From NCBI RefSeq assembly GCF_017592555.1, contig NZ_JAGFNS010000022.1:106278-170277 (forward strand): a stretch of 64,000 nucleotides of DNA, given 5' to 3'. This DNA is from Actinoplanes flavus (GTDB taxonomy: Bacteria > Actinomycetota > Actinomycetes > Mycobacteriales > Micromonosporaceae). A program made the position numbers and the translations under genes. Under the pieces are notes generated by a model that had not been told where the DNA came from, did not search any database, and saw nothing but the letters and a program-made list of their open reading frames with translations. Shown here one piece after another: positions 25,314 to 33,219 of this stretch (the first letter of the stretch is position 1; every line of letters begins with the position of its first letter).

Positions 25314-26601
25314 CGGCGGCGGGCGCCGCGGTCCAGCGGGCGAAGTCGTGGACCCGGCTCGTGCTCCCCGCGCCGTCGAGCAGGTCACTCACCAGTCGGC
25401 GGACCTGGGGATGGAATCGGGTGTGTTCGGGCGCGACCGCGCGTGCCTGGAACAGCGCGGTGACGGCATCCTCGGGGCTGTCGAGCATGGCCCTGGACCG
25501 GGCGAGATCGATGTAGAAGTGCGAGCGGCGTTCGGCCGGCAGCTCCTCGGGAGGATCCCAGTCGGCGGCCACGCGCAGGGCGTTGTCCGGATCACCGGTG
25601 TCGACGGCGAGGGTTACCTCGTGGATGCGCACCGACGACGGTCCGAAAGCGGTGCCGTGATACTCGCCCTCGGGTACCTGGGTGGCGTATTCGGCTGCCT
25701 CGGCAAGGTGGTCACGCGCCTGGTCGAGGCGGCCGGACTGCCCGGCCAGAACCGCCGCACGCATGTGCAGTGAGCCGTACGCTGCGCTGGTGTCCGTGTC
25801 GCTGCCGGGCAGGAGGCGTTCCGCGGCCCGTTCCAGTACGGTGCGGCCGAGATCGGGTCGGCCGTTGGCGAAGAACAACTCGCCGCGGACGTAGGACGCC
25901 GTCGCTAGGACCAGTTCGTCTCCGGATCGTCGGGCGCTCTGCGTCATCATCGCGATGATCCGGGCCGACAGGTCGTGATGGCCGGACTTGTCGGCCAGCG
26001 CGTCGGCCGCCCGGTACGCCTGCGTCAGTAGAGCCGCGACGGCGGCGCGTCGCTGTCCCGCCCAGGCCTCATGCGCCCGGTGCAACTCGTTCAGCAGGTC
26101 CGGCAAAGCGACGCACAATCGGGTGTAGTTGGAGGCGAGCCGCAGACGGACCACGTCGGTGACCGCGGTGGACAACTCCGGCAGCGGTCGGATGGGCCCG
26201 TCCGGTGGAAGGTCGGCGATGTCGAGAGCGGCACGGATCGAGTCGAGCCCGTTTGCCGGCAGATTGAGTGATCCGCTCGGTTGCAGTGGCTTGCTGGTGG
26301 GATCCGGCGCGGTCGCCTGGTTCGCCGATGTGAAAGCCAGGCCGAGCAGGCCGCGTTCGATGGTGAGCCCTTCGGCGATCCGTTCGAGCACCTCGTAGGA
26401 GGTGATCTGCTGGTTGCCCTGGGCGATGGCCCGCACCCGGGTCTCCGACAAGCCGGCAGCACCGGCGGTGACCGCACGGCTCCACCCTCGACTGCGCAGG
26501 AAACGGAAGACGGCACCGATGTCACGTGCCTTCAGGATCTCGGGCATGGGACGGCCCTCGAAGGAGCCGGTAGTCCACCACGCCGTGTCGGCCTTATGCA
26601 C
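25306..26601 (-). CDS. XRE-family regulator with TPR-like C-terminal domain (copy 2)
   Basis: About 431 residues from GTG 26601, chosen because GGGGAG lies seven bases upstream; a GTG at 26622 adds seven residues. KADTAWWTTGSFEGRP and the HTH region (AGLSETRVRAIAQGNQQITS, then YEVLERIAEGL) align closely with copy 1 (DPQWWDTAVFEGRP, SETRVRQIAQGRQRVTS), showing common ancestry. The C-terminal 330 residues are helical repeats. It overlaps the end of the HAD gene tail-to-tail by eight bases. It is likely a DNA-binding regulator; its target is not known. Confidence 0.82.
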   Translation of the reverse strand: MHKADTAWWTTGSFEGRPMPEILKARDIGAVFRFLRSRGWSRAVTAGAAGLSETRVRAIAQGNQQITSYEVLERIAEGLTIERGLLGLAFTSANQATAPDPTSKPLQPSGSLNLPANGLDSIRAALDIADLPPDGPIRPLPELSTAVTDVVRLRLASNYTRLCVALPDLLNELHRAHEAWAGQRRAAVAALLTQAYRAADALADKSGHHDLSARIIAMMTQSARRSGDELVLATASYVRGELFFANGRPDLGRTVLERAAERLLPGSDTDTSAAYGSLHMRAAVLAGQSGRLDQARDHLAEAAEYATQVPEGEYHGTAFGPSSVRIHEVTLAVDTGDPDNALRVAADWDPPEELPAERRSHFYIDLARSRAMLDSPEDAVTALFQARAVAPEHTRFHPQVRRLVSDLLDGAGSTSRVHDFARWTAAPAAVS

Positions 26602-26726
26602 CGCAGTTCTCCCCGCTGCCACGGACGATAGGACCCAACGTATCCACCGATCGACATGAATGCGAGACCTGGTGCGGGGATTCAGCCGCTACCGGATCGT
26701 CCAGGAATGCTGGCAGGCTGGCATCC

Positions 26727-27230
26727 GTGACGAGAACATCCGGTCAGTCCGGCAACGGCGAGGACGGCACGCCGACTGCAGTCCTTGCCCGGAGGGAGAA
26801 CGCGGAGTCGCTGGCGACGGAACTACGGGACATGACGGCTGCCGTGTGGCCGGCGCGGTCGCGGGGTGCGGCGTCGTCGTACGTGGTGTTCATGGAGGAC
26901 GAGGTCGCCTTGGCGGATCTCGTGGTGGTGTTGTGGGACATCGCGCGGTCAGGCCCGTTCCCGCCGGAGGTGACGGTCCAGGCCGGTGTCGCGGGCGCCG
27001 TCGTGCTGGTGCACGGCCCGGATTTCAGTGTGGCCGGTCGGTCGGGTGGTCCGGTGCTGGTGGTGTCGGATCGGATTCGGGGGGTGTTGCGGATCGATCG
27101 TGATCCGAGCTGGCAGCAGGAGCTCTCAGCGCTGATCGGCGAGTTGGTCGCGGTGGGGCAGGGTTCGGAGCCGTTCGACGAGTCGGTGGTGCCGCCGCCT
27201 CCGCGGATGCCGTGGCACCGCGACCGGTAG
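26727..27230 (+). CDS. Hypothetical protein
   Basis: A 167-residue reading frame from GTG 26727. I do not recognise a family. It has a hydrophilic N-terminus, a central alternating region rich in valine and acidic residues (SYVVFMEDEVALADLVVVLW) compatible with a folded alpha/beta domain, and a proline-rich end. Its last 206 bp overlap, tail to tail, the low-complexity C-terminus of the HTH gene on the other strand. The hydrophobic pattern suggests this frame is the real one in that overlap. Confidence 0.5.
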   Translation: MTRTSGQSGNGEDGTPTAVLARRENAESLATELRDMTAAVWPARSRGAASSYVVFMEDEVALADLVVVLWDIARSGPFPPEVTVQAGVAGAVVLVHGPDFSVAGRSGGPVLVVSDRIRGVLRIDRDPSWQQELSALIGELVAVGQGSEPFDESVVPPPPRMPWHRDR

Positions 27231-28086
27231 CCGGCTTCCCGCGAACTCCATCGGCTGGTTTCTCGTCGGGTTCCCGGTCGCGGGCGGCAAGGTACTTCAG
27301 GAAGCGGGCCTTGGCACGCTTGCGTTGCCGGTAGGCGGTGTTGAGGTTCATGCCGAGCTGGTCGGCTGCGTCTTTCATGCTGACGTGGTCGAAGCCGGTG
27401 ATGGTGAGCAGCTTGACGTCCCGCTCGGCCAGCGGCCTTCCGGAGGCGGCGAGTGCGGCCAGAAAATCGTGGAAGAGGACTCTGAGTTTCTCATCGGGCG
27501 TGCTGTCTGCCATGGGCGCAGGCGGTCGGGGTTTCGGGGGTTGTTGGGATGGCTGGGATTGTCGGCCCTTGGCGTGAGTGATGCCACTCTCGATCAGTTT
27601 CATGCCGAGGTTCGTCGCGCGGATGTCGATGGTCGTCATTCGTTTCAGGAAGCCGTAGAGCAGGTCGTGGTCGATGTCAGCGGTGTCGTCGCGGTAGGCC
27701 AGAATGATCCGCCTGCGGGCGCGGCGCAGGCCACGGGCGGCGAGGCTGATCGCGAGGAGTCGGTAGGGCTCGGCAGTCGCGGGACGGCGGGCGCCGGTGA
27801 TGACGGCGGCCCAGATCTTGTCGCGTTGCGGGTAGTCGGCGTCTTCGAGCAGGAACCGCAGGAGCATGCGGGGCCGCATGTCCCTGGGCGGCAGACCGGG
27901 ACCGAGGCGATCGGCCGGGATGGTCCAGTTGAGCATCGCGAAACGGGCCTCAAACCAGTCGAACAGCGGCCCGTGCCGGGCATCCGTACCGTCCCGGTTG
28001 CCCGGCAGCACGAGCGGGGTCAGGTCCTGTAATGCCAGCTCAGCGCGCCGTGAGCGTGGTGTTGATCGGTTCGGCTGCACCACCAA
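27025..28086 (-). CDS. HTH (sigma region 4-like) DNA-binding protein of the mobile element
   Basis: A 353-residue protein from GTG 28086, preceded by GGGGG. The middle has two helical domains; residues about 215-270 form a region 4/LuxR-like HTH (LTITGFDHVSMKDAADQLGM, then NLNTAYRQRKRAKARFLKYL). The C-terminal 85 residues are proline/serine/arginine-rich and unlikely to fold, and 206 bp of this tail overlap the convergent hypothetical gene, so the true stop is certain but the tail's importance is doubtful. It is divergent from the DUF2637 gene across a region with repeated CTGTCAC motifs, so it may control the element. Role inferred. Confidence 0.6.
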   Translation of the reverse strand: MVVQPNRSTPRSRRAELALQDLTPLVLPGNRDGTDARHGPLFDWFEARFAMLNWTIPADRLGPGLPPRDMRPRMLLRFLLEDADYPQRDKIWAAVITGARRPATAEPYRLLAISLAARGLRRARRRIILAYRDDTADIDHDLLYGFLKRMTTIDIRATNLGMKLIESGITHAKGRQSQPSQQPPKPRPPAPMADSTPDEKLRVLFHDFLAALAASGRPLAERDVKLLTITGFDHVSMKDAADQLGMNLNTAYRQRKRAKARFLKYLAARDREPDEKPADGVRGKPATGRGATASAEAAAPPTRRTAPNPAPPRPTRRSALRAPAASSDHDRSATPPESDPTPPAPDHPTDRPH

Positions 28087-28458
28087 CCCCCGTCGCCGGT
28101 GTGATCGCTGGAAAAAATCTTGCCGGTGTGGTGTCCAGAACGGCGTCGAGCCGCCCCTTTCTCCTGTAGCAAGCCGCGCTCTCTGCTCGGCTTGCCTGCC
28201 GCCGTCGCCGCCCTCGGGCCGCGGCGGCTGCTTCGTTCATCGCCTGTTCCGCTGCCGCGGGGCAGGTTCGTCGTCTCTTGTGGAGAGTGAAGCCATGATT
28301 ATCGATCACTGTCACGCTGTTTGGGGAGAGCAGGATACGCGCTGGACCTGTCACCAGCGCCGATCCGCGCCCGTTCGCGATCTGTCACGGTCTGTCACCG
28401 CGAACCGGATCCTTCCCATCGCCCGGCACGGTCGGGCATCACCGGTACGGGGACGCCG
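28087..28458. promoter_or_regulatory. Divergent promoter region with four CTGTCAC repeats
   Basis: A 372-bp gene-free stretch between the HTH gene and the DUF2637 gene. CTGTCAC occurs at 28309-28315, 28348-28354, 28382-28388 and 28392-28398, all in the same orientation, the last two exactly 10 bp apart. A related pair with the same 10-bp step lies before the replication-relaxation gene (29379 and 29389). They look like binding sites of one element-encoded regulator or short iterons. Confidence 0.45.
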
Positions 28459-29238
28459 GTGAGCGAACCTCGTACACCGTTCCCGGCTCGGGTGGACCGT
28501 GCCGCCCGGGTCGAGGGTGTCGTTCAGGTCGTCATCATGCTGGCGATCGGGGCGGCTGCGGCGGCGGCCTCGTTCACGCACGTGCACGACGTCGCCGAGG
28601 CGCACGGCCAGCCAGGGTGGCTGGCGTGGGCCGACGCGATCGTGCTGGAACTGATGTCCGTGGCCGGCGGCCTGGAACTGCGGCGCCGTAAACGCCTCGG
28701 TGCTCACCTGTGGTTCCCGGCCGTGGTGCTGGTCGTCGCTGTGGTGCTGTCGCTGGGCGCGCAGGTCGTGGAGGCCGAGCCGTCGGTCATCGGCTGGCTC
28801 GCGGCGGCGCTACCCGCGGTCGGGTTCCTGGCCATGGTGAAGATCGCACTCGGCCGAGCCGGACCCGGTCCGGCCGCCATGGTCCCGGCCTTGGCGGCCG
28901 TCCCGGACGGTCCCGGACGTCCGCAACAACCACCGACCGTCGCGGACGACGGTCCGCCACCGGCGACGGTCGACGACGAGATCCGCGACCTACTTCCCGT
29001 CGCCCGCAAAGCCGCGGACGACCTGGCCCGCGAGGGCCGCCCGCTGTCACGCGAAGCCCTGGCCGAACTGCTTCGCAGGCAGGGCTACGCGATGTCGAAC
29101 GCGCGGGCGTCCGCACTGGTCAAGCTGATCCGCGACCAACCCGCCCGCCCCGAAGAACCAACTGGAGGCGGCGTCGCACCCCCGGCGATGGGGGAAGCCG
29201 ACTTGCCGATTGCCGCTGTCACCGGCTCGTCGTCGTGA
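28459..29238 (+). CDS. DUF2637-type membrane protein (SpdB-like) of an integrative element
   Basis: A 259-residue protein from GTG 28459. The first 125 residues contain four hydrophobic segments, including VIMLAIGAAAAAASFTHVHD and LAWADAIVLELMSVAGGLEL, the characteristic DUF2637 layout. The C-terminal half is cytoplasmic: a proline-rich linker, then a small helical, probably winged-helix domain (PLSREALAELLRRQGYAMSN). DUF2637 proteins are common on actinomycete conjugative plasmids and AICEs and resemble the Spd spread proteins that help plasmid transfer between hyphal compartments. This gene is strong evidence that the region is an integrated mobile element. Confidence 0.75.
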   Translation: MSEPRTPFPARVDRAARVEGVVQVVIMLAIGAAAAAASFTHVHDVAEAHGQPGWLAWADAIVLELMSVAGGLELRRRKRLGAHLWFPAVVLVVAVVLSLGAQVVEAEPSVIGWLAAALPAVGFLAMVKIALGRAGPGPAAMVPALAAVPDGPGRPQQPPTVADDGPPPATVDDEIRDLLPVARKAADDLAREGRPLSREALAELLRRQGYAMSNARASALVKLIRDQPARPEEPTGGGVAPPAMGEADLPIAAVTGSSS

Positions 29239-29742
29239 TGACGAGCGTGGGCGGTGCTGCGGCGAGCCGTCTGCCGTCCTATCAATGAGAAGGAGTGTCC
29301 ATGAACCGTCCGTTAGCAGGGCCACGGAGGTTACCTCCGTGCTCCTGTCGAAGTCCAGGCCCAGCGTCCGTGGTCGATCTGTCAATACCTGTCACGTCCG
29401 CGACCACGGATTCGTCACCATCGCTGTCCACCTCGCTCGGAACCCAACTGGCACCCAACTGCGACAGCACGCCCGTACCGCCGATCACAGCGCTACCAGG
29501 TCAACCAGCCGACGCATCCCGTCTTCGGAACGGGACCAGCACGGCATTCGACTCAGACCGACTGGCTGGGTGTGGTCGGGGTGTCGGTGCCGGGGTGTGT
29601 CCGGGTGACGGTGTGGGGGTCGGTCTTGACGCAGACCCCCACACCGACCCCATCGTCGACCTGTCAGCGCAGGTCAGCTGCTATCCGGCGATGGTCGTCG
29701 TGTGCTGCGACAGACCCTCGTCTGGGGTCTCCCCTGGGGGTG
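29239..29742. other. Gene-free control region with two strong dyads (candidate origin, oriT or regulatory site)
   Basis: Between the DUF2637 and replication-relaxation genes lie about 500 bp without a plausible gene. It holds a perfect 9-bp inverted repeat (CCGTGGTCG at 29368-29376, complement at 29401-29409) whose loop contains CTGTCA at 29379 and CTGTCAC at 29389, 10 bp apart. It also holds a perfect 13-bp inverted repeat (CGGTGTGGGGGTC at 29609-29621, complement at 29634-29646) with a 12-base loop. A third CTGTCA is at 29661. Such blocks next to replication genes are typical of origins or transfer sites, but a terminator plus operator is equally possible. Confidence 0.5.
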
Positions 29743-30642
29743 ATGCCTATCCCTACTGGCACTGAACAGCGCCTCCTGCGGGCGCAAGCGTCTCTCACCG
29801 GCCGTGATCTGCGGCTGCTCGGCTGGCTCTACGACCACGGCGTCCTGACCACCGATCAGATCAACACCGCCCTGTTCGGGTCGCTGACGTTCTGTCAGCG
29901 GCGGCTGCTCAAGCTGCTCGCGTTGGGTGTGGTGGCCCGGTTCCGGCCGCAACGCTGGGAGGGCGGCTCGTATCCGTATCACTACCTGCTCGACCAACTC
30001 GGCACCGAGATCGTCGCAGCCCAGCGCCGCGAGCCGCTCCCACGTCGTGATCAGGCGAGGCAGCGAAGACAGCACCTGACCTCCCGGGCGAACCTGCCGC
30101 ACCTGCTGGCCACCAACCAGTTCTTCGTCGACCTGGCCGGTCACGAACGCACCCACCCAGGCAGCCGCCTCATCCAGTGGCGGTCCGCCTCCGCACTCCA
30201 GGAGAGAGGAGCCTTCTTCCGTACCGGCGACGACCCGAGCCTGATGCTGCTCACCAGCCTGCCCCGCCCGGACGCCCACGGCGTCTGGGCCGAACACGAC
30301 CGGCAGGTGCCGTTCCTGCTCGAGATGGATCTCGGCACCGAAAGCCTGACCGTCCTCGCCAACAAGATCATCAACTATGTACGGCTCGCAGAAATGACCC
30401 GCTGGCGGTGGCCGGTGCTGTTCTGGCTGCCCTCGACCCGCCGCGAACTCAACCTCCACCACCTCCTGACCGACACCGACGTCCCCGACCTGGTGGCCAC
30501 CGCCGCCGGCGACCACACCACCGCCACCGGGCAGTCGCCCGCCGAGAACGTGTGGTGGCTGCACGGCCACCACGGTCCCCGGCTACGACTGTCCGAACTC
30601 CCGTACGACGACGACACCACAGCACCGGTGAACGCCAGCTGA
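29743..30642 (+). CDS. Replication-relaxation family protein
   Basis: A 299-residue protein from ATG 29743, just after a GGGGG Shine-Dalgarno-like run; the frame is open further upstream but that sequence is not protein-like. The N-terminal winged helix (TGRDLRLLGWLYDHGVLTTD, then QINTALFGS) and the later ANLPHLLATNQFFVDLAGH block match the replication-relaxation family found on actinobacterial plasmids and integrative elements, where members affect plasmid replication or DNA relaxation. FLLEMDLGTESLTVLANKII contains the conserved acidic ExD region common in this family and reminiscent of nuclease folds. It supports the mobile-element interpretation. Confidence 0.75.
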   Translation: MPIPTGTEQRLLRAQASLTGRDLRLLGWLYDHGVLTTDQINTALFGSLTFCQRRLLKLLALGVVARFRPQRWEGGSYPYHYLLDQLGTEIVAAQRREPLPRRDQARQRRQHLTSRANLPHLLATNQFFVDLAGHERTHPGSRLIQWRSASALQERGAFFRTGDDPSLMLLTSLPRPDAHGVWAEHDRQVPFLLEMDLGTESLTVLANKIINYVRLAEMTRWRWPVLFWLPSTRRELNLHHLLTDTDVPDLVATAAGDHTTATGQSPAENVWWLHGHHGPRLRLSELPYDDDTTAPVNAS

Positions 30643-30726
30643 ACCCCGTGACCCAACCAGGAATGGAGCTGCCATGCGATTCGTGACCCGCTGCCCCGAG
30701 CAGAACAACACCTTACGAGGAGGACG

Positions 30727-31017
30727 ATGGTTCGACGCCGTGATGACCGACGGCTGAACCGCCGCGCACCACGCGGCCCCACGCCCGCCACCCCCGTTGG
30801 GGAGGCGGGCGAACTCATTCCGGCAGACAACCCGCACGCGCACACCCCCGGACACCCCGACGCGCACGGCACCCTGCCGATGGCCCACCACCTCACCGAC
30901 CCCGCCATCGAGGAGGAGATCCAAGCCCTCGCCGCCGAGGCAGGCCTGCCCACCCCGGACCAGGCCGCCCGCCTCGCCAGGCTCCTACGACTACACCGCC
31001 ACCGGGACGCAGCTTGA
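30727..31017 (+). CDS. Small hypothetical protein of the mobile element
   Basis: A 96-residue frame from ATG 30727 with AGGAGG at 30718-30723. The first 50 residues are basic and proline-rich; the last 40 (DPAIEEEIQALAAEAGLPTP then DQAARLARLL) are helical and look like a small DNA- or protein-binding module. An even shorter frame at 30674-30757 lies just upstream and overlaps its start. No family recognised. A 12-bp hairpin follows the stop. Confidence 0.5.
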   Translation: MVRRRDDRRLNRRAPRGPTPATPVGEAGELIPADNPHAHTPGHPDAHGTLPMAHHLTDPAIEEEIQALAAEAGLPTPDQAARLARLLRLHRHRDAA

Positions 31018-31025
31018 TCAAAGGG

Positions 31026-31053
31026 CCGGACGTGGCGTCATCGCCACGTCCGG
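31026..31053. terminator. Bidirectional hairpin terminator
   Basis: A perfect 12-bp stem, CCGGACGTGGCG paired with CGCCACGTCCGG, around a TCAT loop. It sits between the convergent small hypothetical gene (ends 31017) and the serine recombinase gene (ends 31065). Confidence 0.75.
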
Positions 31054-31064
31054 ACCCGCGCCAG

Positions 31065-32627
31065 TCACACCTGCGGTTCCTCGTTCTCGACCCCGAACTT
31101 CCACTTCCATTCCAGCCGGTGCCGGCCGAACGGACGGCGGCTGCCCTTGCCAGCAGGTAGGAGCTTGATGTCGGCGACCAGACGGATGATGTCGCGCTTG
31201 ACCGCCACCTCGTCACCCAACGCCGCCCACGCGGCCACGGCTTCCCTACCGATCCGACCCCGCAGCACCGGCGGGATACCGGCCTCGGAGGCGCGCTGCT
31301 CGTGTTGGGCGATCTGGTCGAGCAGGCCCTTCTCCGCGCGGGCGAAGCTGATCGCGGTCACGTCACCGACCTCGGCGAGCCGCCGCCAGTCTTCCAACTC
31401 CGCACGCAACCGGTCCGCCTCGGCGCGGGCGTGCGCGACGTCGGCATCGGTGGCGGTCTGCGCGGTCAAGATCTCGTGGATGTCCTCCCGCGACAGCCAC
31501 GCCACCACCGCCCGCTCCACGAACTCGTCCAGCAAGTCCATCGGCGCAGCCGCGCACCGCTTCTTCAGACACGAGTACAACTCACGCGACCAGTTGTTGC
31601 GGCGAGCGACCTGCCGCGACACCGGACCGTCACACACCGCACACGGGACGACGTAGGACAGCAGATACACCGCCCGGCCCGGCCGGGTCGTCGTCCGGGA
31701 CGGATCCTTCAACGTCCGCACGGCCGCCCAGTAGATCTCCTCGGTCACGATGCCGTCCCAGATCCCGTCCCCGACGACCTGACCCCGCAGCACCCGCTTA
31801 CCGATGTACGCCGGGTTCATCGCCATCGTCCGGATCACCCCACGCCGCCAGGCCGACCCCTTCGGCGACGGCACACCCCGCTCGTTCAGCTCCCTCTCGA
31901 TGGCGATCAACGGCGTCCCGTTGGTCACCTTCTCGAAGATCTCCTTCACGATCCCGGCGCGGGTGTACTCGCTCGTCGTCCCGTTCTCGGCGGTCGCGGT
32001 CAGTACCTCGGTGTCGGCTTCCTGGCGTTCCAACGCGCGGGTCCGGGAGTGGTAGATGCGCCGGTAGCCGTAGGTGACGTGCCCGTGCGGGCGGCCTGAC
32101 TCGGCGGCGCCGACGATGCCGCGCAGCACGTTGTCGCGGATCGAGTCGGCCAGCCACTCCGCCTGCACCGCCTGAAAGCCGAGCATCATCCGGTCGTTCT
32201 TGTCCCGCAGGTCGTACAGCACCCCGCCGACCAGCCAGAAGTTCAGGCCGACCTCGATGCACATGTCGCGGATCTTCACGTACACCGCGAGATCGCGCTG
32301 GTTGCGGGAGATCTCCCAGATCACCAGCACATCACCCTTGCCGCGCTGGATCGCCTCGATCAGCCGCTCGAACTCCTCCCGCTCCTTCGTCGCGTGACGG
32401 CTCGCCGACCGGTCGTTGTCGGTGAACGACGCCGAATCCGTCCAGCCGTGGGAGTTGATCTCCTTGACGTTCAGCACGCCCTGATCGTGGACGCTCTTGC
32501 CCTGTTCCTTCTTGTCCTGCGAAGCCCGCTGATAGCGCAACGCCCGCACTTCCGACCCGCCCGCCAGCAGAGCCGCCTTGCTGTCGAATCGAACCTGGTT
32601 TCGCGCTCGCCCCGTCCGCCGTACCAT
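31065..32627 (-). CDS. Large serine recombinase (integrase of the mobile element)
   Basis: A 520-residue serine integrase. The N-terminal resolvase domain has YQRASQDKKEQGKSVHDQ with the catalytic serine in RAS and the later VLVIWEISRNQRD block. The recombinase domain follows (HVTYGYRRIYHSR, GIVKEIFEKVTNGTPLIAIE, NPAYIGKRVLRGQVV). The zinc ribbon is visible as CAVCDGPV ... YSCLKKRC, then a coiled-coil (AHARAEADRLRAELEDWRRL) that controls directionality. It should cut attP and attB with a two-base overhang and integrate the element. It lies at the extreme right end of the element, directly beside the interrupted sigma-factor gene, as expected for an integrase next to its attachment site. Confidence 0.9.
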   Translation of the reverse strand: MVRRTGRARNQVRFDSKAALLAGGSEVRALRYQRASQDKKEQGKSVHDQGVLNVKEINSHGWTDSASFTDNDRSASRHATKEREEFERLIEAIQRGKGDVLVIWEISRNQRDLAVYVKIRDMCIEVGLNFWLVGGVLYDLRDKNDRMMLGFQAVQAEWLADSIRDNVLRGIVGAAESGRPHGHVTYGYRRIYHSRTRALERQEADTEVLTATAENGTTSEYTRAGIVKEIFEKVTNGTPLIAIERELNERGVPSPKGSAWRRGVIRTMAMNPAYIGKRVLRGQVVGDGIWDGIVTEEIYWAAVRTLKDPSRTTTRPGRAVYLLSYVVPCAVCDGPVSRQVARRNNWSRELYSCLKKRCAAAPMDLLDEFVERAVVAWLSREDIHEILTAQTATDADVAHARAEADRLRAELEDWRRLAEVGDVTAISFARAEKGLLDQIAQHEQRASEAGIPPVLRGRIGREAVAAWAALGDEVAVKRDIIRLVADIKLLPAGKGSRRPFGRHRLEWKWKFGVENEEPQV

Positions 32628-32679
32628 CGATGTCGTCCCGTTCGCCCTGGTAGTTGACCTGACGCATCGACCATAGCTG

Positions 32680-33117
32680 TTATCGACGAATGTGAGTTCC
32701 CGCGGAGCAGCCGAGCGCCGCCGCGGTCTCCTCCACGGACAGGTCCTGCCAGTAGCGGAGCACCAGCACGGCCCGCTGCCGGGCCGGCACCCGGGCGAGC
32801 GCGCCGAGCAGGGTGATCCGGTCGTCGGACGGCTCCGGCGCCGCGGCCCGCTCGATCCGGGTCTCCTGCGGCCGCTCCCGCCGCCACCAGCCCCACCGTC
32901 CCTCGTCGATGAAGGTCGAGATCAGGACCCGGCGGACGTACGGGTCGAGCGACTCGTGCCGCTGGACCCGGTTCCACCGGAGGTAGAGCTTGGTGAAGGT
33001 CTGCTGAACCAGGTCCTCGGCCCGGTGCCAGTCACCGCAGAGCAGGAACGCCGTCGCCCGCATGGCGGACGATCGGGCCGCGAAGTACTCGGCGAACGCC
33101 TCGTCGCGGTCGGTCAT
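32680..33117 (-). pseudogene. ECF-type (SigE-like) sigma-70 factor gene, interrupted in region 4 by element integration
   Basis: 145 residues from ATG 33117. Region 2 is intact (AFLLCGDWHRAEDLVQQTFT) and region 4 begins normally (RQRAVLVLRYWQDLSVEETA then AALGCSAGT), but homology stops there and four unrelated residues (HIRR) precede a stop. Actinobacterial SigE-like factors normally continue VKSxxARxLxxLR, which includes the rest of the -35 recognition helix. The break lies at about 32690-32700, 60-70 bp from the start of the serine recombinase gene. The simplest reading is integration of the mobile element into this gene. The protein may be inactive or altered. Confidence 0.75.
32688..32702. 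other. Predicted attachment-site junction (attL/attR) of the integrated element
   Basis: The point where sigma-factor homology ends (GCGGGAACT on the minus strand), just outside the serine recombinase gene. Serine integrase attachment sites are typically within 100 bp of the integrase and recombine at a two-base core, which here would lie inside GGAACT. The matching junction at the other end was not found in the window. Confidence 0.5.
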
Positions 33118-33180
33118 GAGGTCTCCATCCCGTCGGTCCCGCTAATCACGAGGCGAGCACCGGGGAGGGTTGCATACGAC

Positions 33181-33210
33181 GGTGGGAGACCGGCGGCCCG
33201 GCCTCCCACC
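33181..33210 (-). terminator. Terminator of the TAXI-TRAP operon
   Basis: GGTGGGAG at 33181-33188 pairs with CTCCCACC at 33203-33210 around a 14-base GC-rich loop that can itself fold. It lies 10 bp beyond the stop of the TAXI binding-protein gene, the last gene of that leftward unit. Confidence 0.6.
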
Positions 33211-33219
33211 ATCCGGTCG

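Noticed and set aside
30674..30757. A 27-codon frame just before the 96-residue hypothetical gene
   Set aside because: No ribosome binding site and no conservation evidence; mentioned under the neighbouring gene only.
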